Assembly: GCA_963932145.1 (NCBI GenBank)
Contig: OZ010603.1
Span: forward strand, 79,689,622 to 79,753,621
Origin: Acanthosepion lycidas
Lineage: Eukaryota > Mollusca > Cephalopoda > Sepiida > Sepiidae
Direction of reading: 5' to 3'
DNA length: 64,000 nucleotides
A program made the position numbers and the translations under genes. The notes under the pieces were generated by a model that saw only the letters and a program-made list of their open reading frames with translations, ran no database searches and was not told where the DNA came from. Below, in pieces: positions 1 through 10,788 of this stretch; position 1 is the stretch's first letter; every line of letters begins with the position of its first letter.

Positions 1-299
1 CGAGAGGTTGCTTCCCTGACAATTATAACCTTGGTCTCTTCAAGTCCAGGGTCAACTGATATCTATCTTACATGGTCTCATGATGTGCACTTTTTCTCCC
101 ACCCTTATAACAATCTCACTGAGCAATTCTCTACCTTGAGTGGCTCTTGGGCCTGTCATTGGATGAAATGATAGTAGAAAAACAAAACAAAAACAGCCTG
201 GATTAAAAAAAGAAACAATTCTTTATAACAATAAAACGTACGAGAGTTTTTTATTTTTCTACCTGTGATTAAAATCAAAGCATAATGTCTGTTCTTTTA
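1..299. other. No gene recognised
   Basis: AT-rich sequence with short A-runs; no coding signal and no named repeat. Confidence 0.4.
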
Positions 300-845
300 T
301 TTGCACAACAAATTAAGTATAAATAAAATGACCACATTGCTGACAAATAATGAGACAAGCTTGACTGTTTTTTTGGTGTTGGAGATTAAATTAAATATGG
401 TATTATGAAGGTTTTTGATTTTAGCAGTTCATTTAATCTTTTATCAAATGAATAGAAAACTAAAATAAAATAAAAATGGCCAGAGGCAATTAAGATTCAA
501 TGAAAGGTCATTGATATTTCAATGTTTATTCACATCAACATCAGGACATCACAAAGAGATTTTGTCTAGTTTGCTTTTATTTTCAACTGATTAAAAAAAC
601 AAACAAAAAAACAAAAACGGGAGGGGATATGACATTTAAATTAAAAATTCTTTGTTATTAATTAAGAATAACATGGGCACATTGATGACAACCTTGGTGG
701 TTGTTTTGGTGATTGAGACTGAATTAAATATGGTATTATGAAGGTTTTGGATTTCAACAGTTTGTTCAATCTCTTACCAAATGGATAGAAAAATAAAATA
801 AAAAAAAAATGCACAAAGGAAATTAAGATACAATGAAAGATTATA
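300..845. repeat. 333-bp repeat, one full and one partial tandem unit
   Basis: The same block (TTAAATATGGTATTATGAAGG and its surroundings) occurs at 391 and again at 724, exactly 333 bases apart. Shared text runs on both sides, including the segment that ends with an A-rich tract and AATTAAGATTCAATGAAAG. Single diverged copies recur at 1445-1650 and 3165-3320. Function unknown. Confidence 0.7.
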
Positions 846-1444
846 AACATATGCTGTCCTTGATTGACCAGTAATCACTTCATATTACATTTCCATCCTC
901 AATCTTGGAGTGCACCAAAAGCTGGGAAAGGGCCCACTGCATGCTCACAAGATAAAAGAAAATAAGCCATGTTAATAAATAAGAATGAGAACACTGTTTC
1001 CCATATTATATGTAGGCGTTTTATTCAAGGCTTTATTCCGAGTGGGTAGGTAGGTGATACTTGGCACAACTGCTATGTCAGATCTTCCTCCTACTAACTC
1101 CTTCCGCATCTACTCATCCTAACGTAGTGGCTGTCAATACAAAATGGTGGCCTCAGAACTGACACAAGGACAAGTTTGTCTCCTGCCAAGAGTTGGCCAG
1201 AACTCCCTTGATCACAGTCATGACTGTTAATATAGACCAACACTTAGATATAACCTACCTTTGGTTTTGTTATTACTTGATCCTTGAAAATCTCTCATTC
1301 ATTCCTTTACTTCCCATCATGCTTTAATTAAAGTGGATGCTGCTTTGAAAACCGAAATTCAAATGGACTCATGGGCTAGTCTATCAAACAGAAACAGTTG
1401 AAAGCAAGATAAAACCAATTTTTCTCTATGTGGGCCTCCATAGT
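846..1444. other. No gene recognised
   Basis: Mixed-composition sequence between two copies of the 333-bp repeat. No open frame of note and no repeat family that I recognise. Confidence 0.4.
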
Positions 1445-1650
1445 ATCAAAAGGTCATTGATATTCCAATATTTATTCACACCATCATCAGAGTATTGTGA
1501 AGAGATTCTGTTTAGTTTGCTTTTATTTTCAATTCATTTAATAAAAAAAAAAAACAGAGGGGATATATTTAAATTTAAGACTTAATTATTAACTAAAAAT
1601 AACATAGAAGTATTGATGACAATAATAAAGACAAGATTGGCTGTCATTTC
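1445..1650 (+). repeat. Diverged copy of the 333-bp repeat
   Basis: It shares GGTCATTGATATT, the TTTATTCACA block, TTTAGTTTGCTTTTATTTTC and an A-rich tract in the same order as 510-620. Confidence 0.6.
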
Positions 1651-1835
1651 AACTTTTAACCTTTGTTCCCACAAAAAAAAGAAAAAAAAAACAACAAAGC
1701 AGTGTGTCATAAGGACATTTATTCCTATGACACTGTTATTACTGTATACACTTTTGGCTCCCTCAGCAATATTTACTGTTTCAAAACGCGATGATTAGAA
1801 TTTTAATAAAACCTAAACATATGAAAGTGGAATTA

Positions 1836-2115
1836 TCAGTCAGTTATGTGCCATGCGTGATACACGCTTAGGTGATCATGTATCTTTTGATGTATGACAG
1901 ACGAGGTAGATTTTTTCCTGCAGTAGGTTGCCATTTCTTTCTGCAGGGGACCAGTTGTTGTCCAAGGCTATAGAACCTGGTCTGTCCTGCTATTTACTCA
2001 CAGCTGGGGGGGAGAAGACAAGGATTCATACCTTTCCCAAGGGTATTAGCATGTAATGGATTTGACTGGAATCCGAACTCGGCTCACACATTCCTCAATC
2101 CAAGCAGCTATACAT
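1836..2115 (-). mobile_element. tRNA-related SINE (cephalopod type)
   Basis: Read on the minus strand it has the tRNA-like head (GAACTCGG region as B box), then the body GGAAAGGTATGAATCC, AGCTGTGAGTAAATAGCAGG and CTATAGCCTTGG shared by the other SINEs here, and a tail ending with the motif GTGTATCACGCATGGC. It is in opposite orientation to the copy at 2655-2945, with both tails facing outward at similar extents. Confidence 0.7.
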
Positions 2116-2654
2116 TTTCTTTATTTTTGAGAATTGACAAAGATGTTAAACACTATTTATTAGATTGCTTACTTACAAGAATAATCTTATATTTACAAGG
2201 TTATAAAGATATGTGAATCAACTAAAATGAAAACTTCATTATTTACCATTTTATAAAGAAGAAAATATGAAAAGATTTTTTTTTATTCATAAATTTATAA
2301 AAGTGTCTGTGAACAAGAAAATTTAAATAAACATACAATGACGAGGAACTGTAATTATACATTTTGAAAAAATGCATTTCCTTCATTTGCTCTTGCCACA
2401 TAAATTCAGTAAAATATGTCAACAGCATCTCTTCCTTTGAACCAAATCTTTTATTTTTAGATTTTATGCCAGACCACAAACGCTCAATATTTTGAGTGTG
2501 TATCTCCCTATTGATTGGGTGGGCAAAGATTCTATTGTGGCTAATAACAGAATGTCTTTAATTGTTACTGGGTTTTACCTTAAAAAAAAAAAATGTTTTC
2601 ATAGTTATTTATAAAATGGTAAATAATAAATAATGCATTATTGTAGTTAGTGAG

Positions 2655-2945
2655 GAGGCACATTGGAGTAATAGAGTAGTGGCTCGGATTGAGGAATCAG
2701 AGAGCCAAGTTCGAATTCCATTACATTCACTTACATGCTTGGAAAAGGTATAAATCCTCTTCTCCCCCCAGCTATAGGTAAATAGCAGGACAGACTGGGT
2801 TCTATAGCCTTGGATGGCAAATTGTCTAACGCAGAAAGAAATGACAACCTACTGCAAGAAAAAAAAAAATCTGCCTCATCAGTCATGTATTGAAAGATAC
2901 ATGATTGCCTAAGTGTGTATCACACATGGCACTGACTGAGTTTAC
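2655..2945 (+). mobile_element. tRNA-related SINE (cephalopod type)
   Basis: An A-box-like segment (TGGAGTAATAGAGTAGTGG) and a B-box-like AGTTCGAATTCC are followed by the shared body (GGAAAAGGTATAAATCC, AGCTATAGGTAAATAGCAGG, CTATAGCCTTGG) and a tail with GTGTATCACACATGGC. It forms an inverted pair with 1836-2115 across about 540 bases. Confidence 0.75.
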
Positions 2946-3164
2946 ATATTTCGATAATTTTGTAATCTTTTATTAAGTTTTGAATAAAAAGATTTTTCAA
3001 TTGTATTTCTTTATAAAAAGGTGGAAAATAAATATAACATTGTATTTGGTTCACATATTTTTTTTTAATCTTGTAAATAAACATTGCCGAGGGCATAAAA
3101 ATTGTATACAGTAATGAAGTAATGGAATAATTGTCCTTAGACAGATCATTTTTTTTTGTGCAAG

Positions 3165-3320
3165 CAGGAAGGTTTTTGATTTTAAGTTCATTAACATTTT
3201 ATGAAATGGATATAAAAATAAAATAAAAATGCTTGCAGGCAATTAAGATTCAATGAAAAAGCATTGATATTTCAATGTTTATTCACACCATCCTCAGAAC
3301 ATCATGAAGTGAATTTGTGA
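3165..3320 (+). repeat. Diverged copy of the 333-bp repeat
   Basis: It contains GGTTTTTGATTTTA, AATTAAGATTCAATGAAA and TTTCAATGTTTATTCACA in the same order as 410-535. Confidence 0.6.
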
Positions 3321-3829
3321 AGTTATATAATTACGGAAATGCAAATCAAGGGTGGGGGGAAAAAAAGGCAATGCATACAAAAGCAGCACAAATATGTCAC
3401 CTGTAACAAGATATGTGCATTGAATTCTTACACAATTAAATACTCCACCCACAACTTCTTTGTTAGAAAAAGTGAGATTTTTTTTATTTTATTTCCTTTG
3501 TGCCACGAGTAGAAGATAAGACTCTTCCTACCAGCTACCTAGAATGTGATCAAATTGTCTTTTATGAATAATATCAAGTTGGATGTTTTTATTTTTTTTT
3601 TCTAATTCTTTCCATGTCCCTTTGTACATACAAGTGCAATGTCAATTGTTTTAATAAATAATGATTCAATGTTTTTTAATACTGAAAAAAAAAAAAAAAA
3701 ATTTCCAATACCAGGGGTGCCCTTAGTTTTCATTTAAACTCTTGCAAAAGGAATGCAATGCTCAAAGCTGGTGACAATTATCATCACCAACCAATAACCA
3801 TCTACAAAACTGGAGAAAATAAAATTATA
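3321..3829. other. No gene recognised
   Basis: AT-rich spacer with poly-A at 3684-3701; nothing identifiable before the mariner terminus. Confidence 0.4.
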
Positions 3830-5115
3830 TATACATGTGTTAAATCAATGAGTCTGCAGCCTAATGATGAAAAGAGCATTTATTTTACTCAATAAATATT
3901 TATTTTTCAACATAATCTCCTTCTTTGTCAATGCACTCAATCCAACGTTTCTCCAGCTTCAACAAGCCAGATCTGTAGAACTCCACATCTTGGTCTTCAA
4001 GGAATGATTGTACAGCATCTACAAGAGCCTCGTCATCATCAAATTTTTGACCACGAAGTTTTTCCTTCAACAAAGGGAAGAGATAATAATCGGAGGGGGA
4101 CAAGTCAGGCGAATGTTGAGGGTGACGCAAAAATTCAAACCCACACTGAACTGCAGTTGCCACTGAATGCAGTGCAGTGTGTGCAGGCACATTGTCTTGG
4201 AGCAGCAGGATCCCTTTTGAAAGCTTCCCGCATCGTTTTTTTTTCAGTTCTTCTTGCAACCGGCTCAGCTCCTGGGAATAATATTCCTTGTTGATAGAAC
4301 GGCCTTTCTCCAAGAAGTTGGTCATAATGACTCCCTCAGAGTCCCAGAAGACGGTTACCATCACTTTTCCTGGTGGAGATGTCCGTAATTTTTTGGCAGG
4401 TGGAGTTTCTGAATTTTCCTCAAGCTGTAGATTCTGTCTCTTTGTTGTTGGATCAAAATGATGCACCCAGGTCTCACCCACAGTGACCAGCCTGTGTAAA
4501 AAGTCTTCAGGATTCTGTCGCCATCGTGCCAGGTTTTCTACAGATGCAGCCACCCGAGCAAGCATTTGTTCTAGCGTCAGCAATCTAGGTACCCAACAGG
4601 ATGCAACTTTTCTCATTCCTAATTTATCGGTTATGATTGACTGAGCTGTCCCATAACTAATGTTGAGTTTCTTGGAAATATGAAGAATCGTTCTTCTGCG
4701 ATCTGCTGTAATAAGTTTGTGCACCTTGTTGACCATCTTTGGAGTTGAAACTCCAACCGGACGTCCAGATCTTGGTGCATTGTCTGTGCTGGTGCGACCA
4801 CGGGCAAATTCGGCATACCATTTCTTGACCATTGCATATGAGGGCGCATTATCGGCAAGAGTTGAAACCAGTTCTGCATGTGCTTTTTTACCGGATAGCC
4901 CTTTGATTTTGAGATATTTGATGACAGCTCGAATCTCTAAATAATCCATTGATTACACCCACTGTTAGAATCTGAAATGAAAAACAACTATGTTTGATAT
5001 AATTAACAAGTAAATAACGTTCTTTAGTTGGGTATATTATTCACATTGATCAAATTCAGTGAACATTGAAACTTAGCCATGTCAGGCTACAGACTTTTTG
5101 GTCCACTTTTGTATA
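3830..5115 (-). mobile_element. mariner DNA transposon, nearly full length
   Basis: About 1.29 kb, the usual mariner size, with one transposase frame. The terminal inverted repeats are 5084-5115 (minus-strand start TATACAAAAGTGGACC) and 3830-3862. They share TATACA at the tip and AGTCTG(C/T)AGCCT inside, but the middle has diverged. TA dinucleotides flank both tips. The left repeat is more worn than the right. Confidence 0.85.
3900..4949 (-). CDS. mariner-family transposase, intact frame but first catalytic Asp replaced
   Basis: 349 residues with ATG start at 4949 and a typical mariner length. Residues 1-110 hold the N-terminal helix-turn-helix DNA-binding region (KGLSGKKAHAEL, KKWYAEFARG, RSGRPV). 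WVPRLLT is the mariner WVPHELT-like linker. The catalytic core shows VTVGETWVHHFDP, LLQDNVPAHTA and HSPDLSPSDYYLFP. The D,D34D triad normally starts with the Asp of VTGDETW; here the codons read V-T-V-G-E-T-W, so that Asp is Gly. The other two Asp are present. The frame is otherwise open over its full length. Cut-and-paste activity is therefore unlikely, though DNA binding could persist. Close kin are the GVQW3/SETMAR-like mariner genes of animals. Confidence 0.92.
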   Translation of the reverse strand: MDYLEIRAVIKYLKIKGLSGKKAHAELVSTLADNAPSYAMVKKWYAEFARGRTSTDNAPRSGRPVGVSTPKMVNKVHKLITADRRRTILHISKKLNISYGTAQSIITDKLGMRKVASCWVPRLLTLEQMLARVAASVENLARWRQNPEDFLHRLVTVGETWVHHFDPTTKRQNLQLEENSETPPAKKLRTSPPGKVMVTVFWDSEGVIMTNFLEKGRSINKEYYSQELSRLQEELKKKRCGKLSKGILLLQDNVPAHTALHSVATAVQCGFEFLRHPQHSPDLSPSDYYLFPLLKEKLRGQKFDDDEALVDAVQSFLEDQDVEFYRSGLLKLEKRWIECIDKEGDYVEK

Positions 5116-5196
5116 GCTATAAAAAAAAAATTAATTAAATAAAGCTTATACTTCCTGAATGAGTTCACAGTAAAAGGATTGAGTCCATCACCTAGA

Positions 5197-5589
5197 TTGA
5201 TTTTTTTTATGGCTTAACCTTTTGCAGGTTATTTAAAGCCAGAAAATATTTTTTAGATTGTAAAAAGTTTTTGGAGATACTAAGGATTTACTGATGCAAA
5301 TCCTACTAATTAATCTATAGCTGGCGGGTTTGGGGCAGAGAAGAGATAGATTCCTACCTTTCCCAAGGATATTTGTGCATAAGTGAATATAACGAACCCA
5401 ACTGGAATTGGAACTTGGTTCTTTGATTAACAATCTTGAGACATTATACATTATACCACCTGTACATCAAAGCTTATAGCACCCGGTATTCCCATATAAT
5501 CACCCATCTAGGTACTGACTAGGCTCAATGTTGCTTAGCTTCTGTGATCATACAAGAAGCAGTGTTTCAATGTGATATGGCTGTAAGCT
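5197..5589 (-). mobile_element. Young composite SINE: 5S rRNA head, tRNA-like second part, shared body and tail
   Basis: On the minus strand it opens with a nearly full-length 5S rRNA-like segment (about 5470-5589: GCTTACAGCCATATCAC, AAGCTAAGCAAC, GAATACCGGGTGCTATAAGC). Then come GGTGGTATAATG (A-box-like) and AAGTTCCAATTCC (B-box-like), the common SINE body (GGAAAGGTAGGAATC) and a tail with GGCTTTAAATAACCTGC and GGTTAAGCCATAAAAAAAA. A perfect 14-bp target duplication (GTCCATCACCTAGA) lies at 5183-5196 and 5590-5603, which shows retroposition and recency. Confidence 0.9.
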
Positions 5590-5689
5590 GTCCATCACCT
5601 AGAAGAAAAATTAGTAATGTCCAAGACCAGAAAGGGATGTGTGTGTCATATTGCATTTATTAGCACAGAAAATTAGATCATGTTTGAAT

Positions 5690-5790
5690 TCTAGTTGAGG
5701 TTATTGCATTTGCTTTCACACAAATACCCTTGAAAAGATAGGATTCCATCATTTCTCCATGGAGATAATAGCAAGGAAGACTTCACTCTT
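5690..5790 (+). mobile_element. SINE body fragment
   Basis: TGAATTCTAGTTGAGGTT, ACAAATACCCTTG and AGATAGGATTCCATC resemble the middle of the SINE body. Head and tail are missing. Confidence 0.45.
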
Positions 5791-5905
5791 TAGCTGTGAT
5801 TGATAACCAGTCTAGAACAACAGTTATAAATCAAAAACCAGTTAGGTGTAGATATAGTAACGCCACCCTGTGAAACTTACTTGATACTAAAACCACATCA
5901 GCAAC

Positions 5906-6200
5906 TTTTCAAAGTCATGTTTAATCTGTGGAGGTAAAAAAATATATATATTTAATGAGATTTCCTATATGTCCAGACTTTAGGAACACCCTCTATTGGC
6001 ACCAATTATAAAAAATGTGGTTATTACAAAGGAAAGAACTGTCCTTTGTAGATATACCTTGTCAAGAAGACGTGGACAATTTTAATTACCTTTTTGATTT
6101 AATGTTGCCCTATACAAGGTGTCCCTAAAGTCTGGGTACATAGGAAATCTCATTAACTATATTTTTTTTTACCTCCACAGATTAAACATGATTTTGTCAA
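5906..6200. repeat. Inverted repeat made from two transposon ends
   Basis: The segments 5906-5995 and 6110-6200 are inverted copies of one another over about 85 bases (TCATGTTTAATCTGTGGAGG in one, its complement in the other) with a spacer of about 115 bases. The right arm is the left end of the element at 6111-6496. The left arm is a second, orphan copy of the same end. Confidence 0.75.
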
Positions 6201-6496
6201 AAGAAAGAAAGAATTGATTTCTTTTTCTGGGGTACACTAAACAATAAGGTGTACTCAATGGAAATCAAAGATGCAAAACACTTTATTGAATGCATAAAGA
6301 GAGAATGTGCTAAAATTGACGGCAATATAGAGTTATTATGTAGAGTTTACATGAATCTTGCAAAGTGCATCAACCTTTGCATCGCAAATGATGGGAATCA
6401 TATTGAAGATTTTATTTGTTGTTATCCCTATTCAATAAAATATTGTTGAAAATATATATTTTTGCCTGTGTCCAGGTTTTAGGGACACACCCTATA
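6111..6496 (+). mobile_element. Deleted Tc1/mariner-superfamily element
   Basis: The left tip TATACAAGGTGTCCCTAAAG and the complement of the right tip (TATAGGGTGTGTCCCTAAAA) match as terminal inverted repeats. The interior holds only a transposase C-terminus, so most of the gene is deleted. Confidence 0.65.
6249..6449 (+). pseudogene. Transposase C-terminal remnant
   Basis: The frame reads IKDAKHFIECIKRECAKIDGNIELLCRVYMNLAKC and ends near NHIEDFI. This resembles the last 60-70 residues of IS630/Tc1/mariner-type transposases, which commonly end in a helical segment then GxHxE. No catalytic residues remain. It lies inside the deleted element at 6111-6496. Confidence 0.5.
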
Positions 6497-6609
6497 TATT
6501 GATAAATTGATTGAATACATAGAAAAGAGAGCTGAAAAACATGATAAGCAGATCTCATTCTTGACGCTTCAAGAAATTAACAGGTTCTTAGACGTTCTGT
6601 AAATAGTAA

Positions 6610-7050
6610 ATAGTTTAATTTTCATTTATATCTCTTTATCATTACATAGATTTGAACCCTGATTATAAACACTATCAGTAGTACCCATGAAAATTTCAAT
6701 TTTCCAATATGAATTTTCTGATCAATCATATTTTTTAAGTTAATGATTGTGTAAGCACTTTGCGAGTTCTACCACTCTAAAACATAACAATCATAAATCT
6801 GAATGCAGGTCATTATTTAAAGTAAGAGGGTACAAATGAAAACATTTGAAATTGGCAAGGTTTTAGATTTCACTGAATCAGTTAAACACAAATGTTGTCT
6901 CCTATTTATTTCCCACTAAAACCAAACTGTGTCTCTGATATGTCTTTTTTGTCTCTCCTTGATCAAGATAGAATAGCCCATTATTTATGAGGTATTGACA
7001 GGGTGTAACATAGGTGCTAAGGAATGAGCAGAATCCTGATTTTAATTAAC
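6610..7050 (+). repeat. Interspersed repeat, copy 1
   Basis: It shares ordered blocks with 47860-48290: AAGTTAATGATTG, GAGTTCTAC, AATG(C)AGGTCATTATTT, TAGCCCATTATTTATG and GTATT-then-AGNGTGTAA. The class is not recognised and no ends are defined. Confidence 0.6.
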
Positions 7051-7561
7051 TGATTAAAAAAAATCCCCTCCCCCAATATTAATGTTTGAAATTTCTCTTA
7101 ATTCGAAACTATACACCCCTGTCTTATTTTATTCCAATTTTATTTCTCTCTTATAGTCATTTTTTTTTTTTGATTGGTTGAGTGAACAAATATAAAATTT
7201 GCATAATTTGGCAGATTCTCATAGATCAGGATTCACATGGAAATGAGTCATTAAGGATACTGCAGAAGTTTAATTATGACCAATTTCATATGCTTACCTG
7301 GCTTTGCCAGTGGGTAGGATGGGGTGGGGTTATTCTGATTGCTCATGGCTAGAAACCTGTAAGAATAAGTGTAGAAGCCTGGAGACCCATCTCCCCAGAC
7401 AGCACCTACTCACTGTAGTAGATAAGGTATGGTCAGAGGAATGACCTGATGTCTCCATCAAAAACTAAGAGAACCAAGCAATTTGTGGAAACTCATGTGA
7501 AAGCATGTGGTTCTTTACACTAAAAATAATATAATTACTACTAATTGCAGGTAACTTATGC

Positions 7562-7564
<3 letters not shown>

Positions 7565-7622
<58 letters not shown>
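7565..7622. repeat. (TA)n microsatellite
   Basis: About 29 uninterrupted TA units. Other (TA)n tracts in the window are at about 8585-8615, 9359-9409, 9850-9877, 14517-14550, 37839-37869, 42572-42597, 42929-42971, 50378-50415, 51147-51188, 61305-61331 and 63233-63259. Confidence 0.95.
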
Positions 7623-7625
<3 letters not shown>

Positions 7626-7904
7626 CTGAATTAAACAAAAAGGAAAACAATTTTTCTTTTATAAAAAAAAAAATTATTAGTTCTCACAATACATATGGAT
7701 ATGGTATTTGAATGACTGTGTAGTATGTATGTTTGAATTACTTTCTAATAGTGAATCGATATTTTAAATAGTTATTTCATCAATAAACAAGAAAGTAATT
7801 GGAACACAAAACACTGGTCAGGTATACCATTAGGAAGCTACGTGTTTTGCAGTTGGATCAGTCTGATGTTTTATGAAGAATTGGTGAAAGAGATACTTCT
7901 TCAC

Positions 7905-8579
7905 AATGATATACAATTTTTTATATATCAAGAACAATTTTAAGGGAAAGATGTATGACAAAGTGGAAAAAGTTCTTATGACAGGTTTTGTCCTTTAGGA
8001 CTTCATCGGACTAAGTTTATGTTTACACATGTGCACAAATGAGAGATGCTGGGAATTTAAAATTATAGAGTTTATGTGCTTTGTCTATATAATTGAGCCA
8101 CTTTCAGTTATATTCTTTTTTGTTTCCATCACTTTTGTTATTAGATATCCCACACTGTGATAATAGAAGATCTGCTAGGAATGGTAAAATGTTGTAAGAA
8201 CCTGGACACAAATTTACTGTGGATGATCTAGTAATCATGGCGTTCTCTAAACATTTTTGTCTTAGCAAATTGTTTGCTCTTTTGATCAGAGAAGCATTTT
8301 TATATCAAAATTGTATGATGAACAACTAATCCATTTAACGTGTTGTTTTGTGAAATGTCCCTCTTGTGTTCATATAATCCTTTATTTAGATTTCTTGGAG
8401 GTTTCACTTCGGTGTTTTTTGTGACAATTATTACATGCAATAGAGTAAATCCACATCCCTTCAAGTTTTAACTTCTTGTTTTTTGCTATTTTTTTAATAA
8501 ACAAAAAAGAATCTAAATTAAATTAGCTACATTAGATACCCAAAACACACCAAAAAAAAAAAAAAAAAAAAAACTAAAA

Positions 8580-8626
<47 letters not shown>

Positions 8627-9065
8627 ATGTATATATGTAAAGTTTTCTCCTTTGATCAGAGAAACATTTTTATATCAGAATTGTGGTCAGTCTTGCAAGT
8701 GAACAACTAATGCATTTAATGTGTTGTTTCAAGAAATGACTCTTGTGTGTTCATATAATCTTTTTTAAATTTTTTGAGGTTTCTCCTACACATTTTTTGT
8801 GACAATTATTACAGGTGATAGAGTAAAACCCTCTTTCAAGTTTTAGCTTTTGTTATTTTTTACTAAACGAAAAAGAATCTAAATGAAATCAGCTAGATTA
8901 TATACCTAAAACACAAAATAAAAAAATTTAAAATTTCCAGCATTTCTCATTCATGTGCAGTCACATTGATGTAAACAAATTTAGTCCAATGAAATCCTAG
9001 AGGAAACTCGTAACACAAAATCTTTTTCCACTTTCTTATACATTTTCCCCTCATAATGATATAAA
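7905..9065. mobile_element. Long terminal-inverted-repeat element with internal tandem duplication
   Basis: The left arm 7905-8058 and the right arm 8938-9065 are inverted copies (for example AAAGTGGAAAAAG, CATTGGACTAA, AATGCTGG in complement). Between them the segment 8285-8550 is repeated at 8652-8920 in direct orientation, about 367 bases on (TGATCAGAGAA, GAACAACTAAT, TGACAATTATTACA, AGAATCTAAAT). No transposase. The class is unknown; it looks like a non-autonomous foldback element. Confidence 0.7.
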
Positions 9066-9355
9066 AATAGGCATTATTACTTGTTAATCATTCTGGGTAT
9101 TTAAACAAAGCATGATGGAATTTGGCAAATATTCTTGAGAAAATCTTTTGCTTCCAATGTGTAGAACTGAAAATTTTAGGTATGAAATTGAAACAGCAGA
9201 GACAAGAATTTATACTGGACTCAGAAGGAATGGTTAAAGAGAAGGAATTTACAAATTGATACCCAATCATTAAACCAAACATTAGGATGCAAGCTCATTC
9301 CAGAGACCTCAAGGTGATGATCCATTGCTAAAGAGGATGGGATAAAAAAAAAAAT

Positions 9356-9410
<55 letters not shown>

Positions 9411-10599
9411 AAAAAAAGGAGCATTGCTGCCATATTTGATGCTGGAGCCGCATAATCCCAAACATATGTTGTCTTACATGTAAAATGTATTCAGGAGTTA
9501 TTCTAGTTCTAGAGACAATATATCCCAAGTTGCTGCAGTCCTCCCTGTCTAAGCAGATGGAGTTGTTTTGGGGGCCTGAATATTGTTTGTATTTGATGTT
9601 GAATGTATATATAATTTTTTTTTCATATAGACAAAGAGAATTTACTCACTACAAAGATGCAACCTTGTTTTGGTGCATTTAGTTGCACCTCGACAGGTGA
9701 GAACAAAAATACTTATTTACTTTATATACTTTGTATATACAAAAAAAATTATAATAAATAATTATTGCTCTACTCTCGGTATTGAACCCTCTTTTGACTT
9801 AATGCTGTGAACATTAGAGTTTATATATTATTTTCATTCTCATTACATTCATATATATATATATATATATATATATAAAGAGGACTTTGAGGCCAATACC
9901 TAGTAGTGACAGTGTTTTGTACTTAGGGGCAATTGCCAGGGCATGTGTGTTATGTTTTGGCATGATTATTTATATATGTTGATCAATGGTGCATTATGGG
10001 TAGGTCTATTGCATTATTGTAACAGTTATTTAGTAGGTGGTAATGGTTATGTCTCAAATCATTCTAGGGATAATTGAATGGAAATAATTGTAGATCCAGA
10101 TGCTGTTATGTGGTTATTTTCTAGTGTTATTGGTTACCTTTTTTTTTTTTTTTTTTAAAACTCATTATTGATTGTTATGTTTGTGCTTCTGCATGCATTT
10201 GTAGTTTGCTAATTTGTTTTTTTTTATTTACCTAATTTATTTACTAATCTATTGATTTGGATTACTTCATTTTACTTATTTATTTTCTTTTATTTGATTT
10301 CACTTTTTGATTTTTAAGTAACTTAGTAAAAACTTTTTAGGTCCTGCATTTCAAGTGGAGTTCTGATCCTTTATTTAGTAATTTATGTTGATCTAGGAAA
10401 GTAATTATAGCTATTTTTCTTGATGAAAAGGATTAAATGACTGAAGACTATCCAGAGTGTTGCTGGAGTCGATATGCACAGATGGTAGAGAGAACAGTAG
10501 TGGCAATGATGAAGATAGACTGTCAGATTAAATGAACAGGGGAGATATTGTTGGTATTGTGAATAGGAGTAGATAGGCTCACCTATTGTCCAGTTCACA
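9066..10599. other. No gene recognised
   Basis: AT-rich sequence with (TA)n at 9359-9409 and 9850-9877 and poly-T at 10139-10156. The short open frames here are driven by the TA runs. No repeat family is identified. Confidence 0.4.
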
Positions 10600-10751
10600 C
10601 CCTTCCCTGGTTTTTTGAACAGGAGTAGAGATTTATCCCTTATTTCTGGATTAAGACCAGATTTTTGGTTCCTTCTAAAATCTTATTCTCTTTCACCCAC
10701 AGTAACCCCTGGTATCTTAGTGGCATTATTACCTTGCGTGGGGTCAACTGT

Positions 10752-10770
<19 letters not shown>
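10600..10770 (+). mobile_element. LINE 3' untranslated tail
   Basis: GAACAGGAGTAGAGAT, TATCTTAGTGGCATTATTACC and a final A-run match the tails at 55675-55830 and 56590-56745. It ends in poly-A from 10755. Confidence 0.55.

Positions 10771-10788
<18 letters not shown>

Noticed and set aside
4004-4944. Frames opposite or out of phase with the mariner transposase (4004-4294, 4631-4879, 4717-4944)
   Set aside because: They are shadows of the real 349-residue frame.
5470-5589. Functional 5S rRNA gene
   Set aside because: It has many changes from 5S, continues into SINE sequence and is flanked by SINE target duplications.
9221-9528. Frames rich in IYIYIY around 7465, 9221, 25269, 29968, 30095, 37709 and 42747
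   Set aside because: They are translations of (TA)n microsatellites with no conserved flanks.
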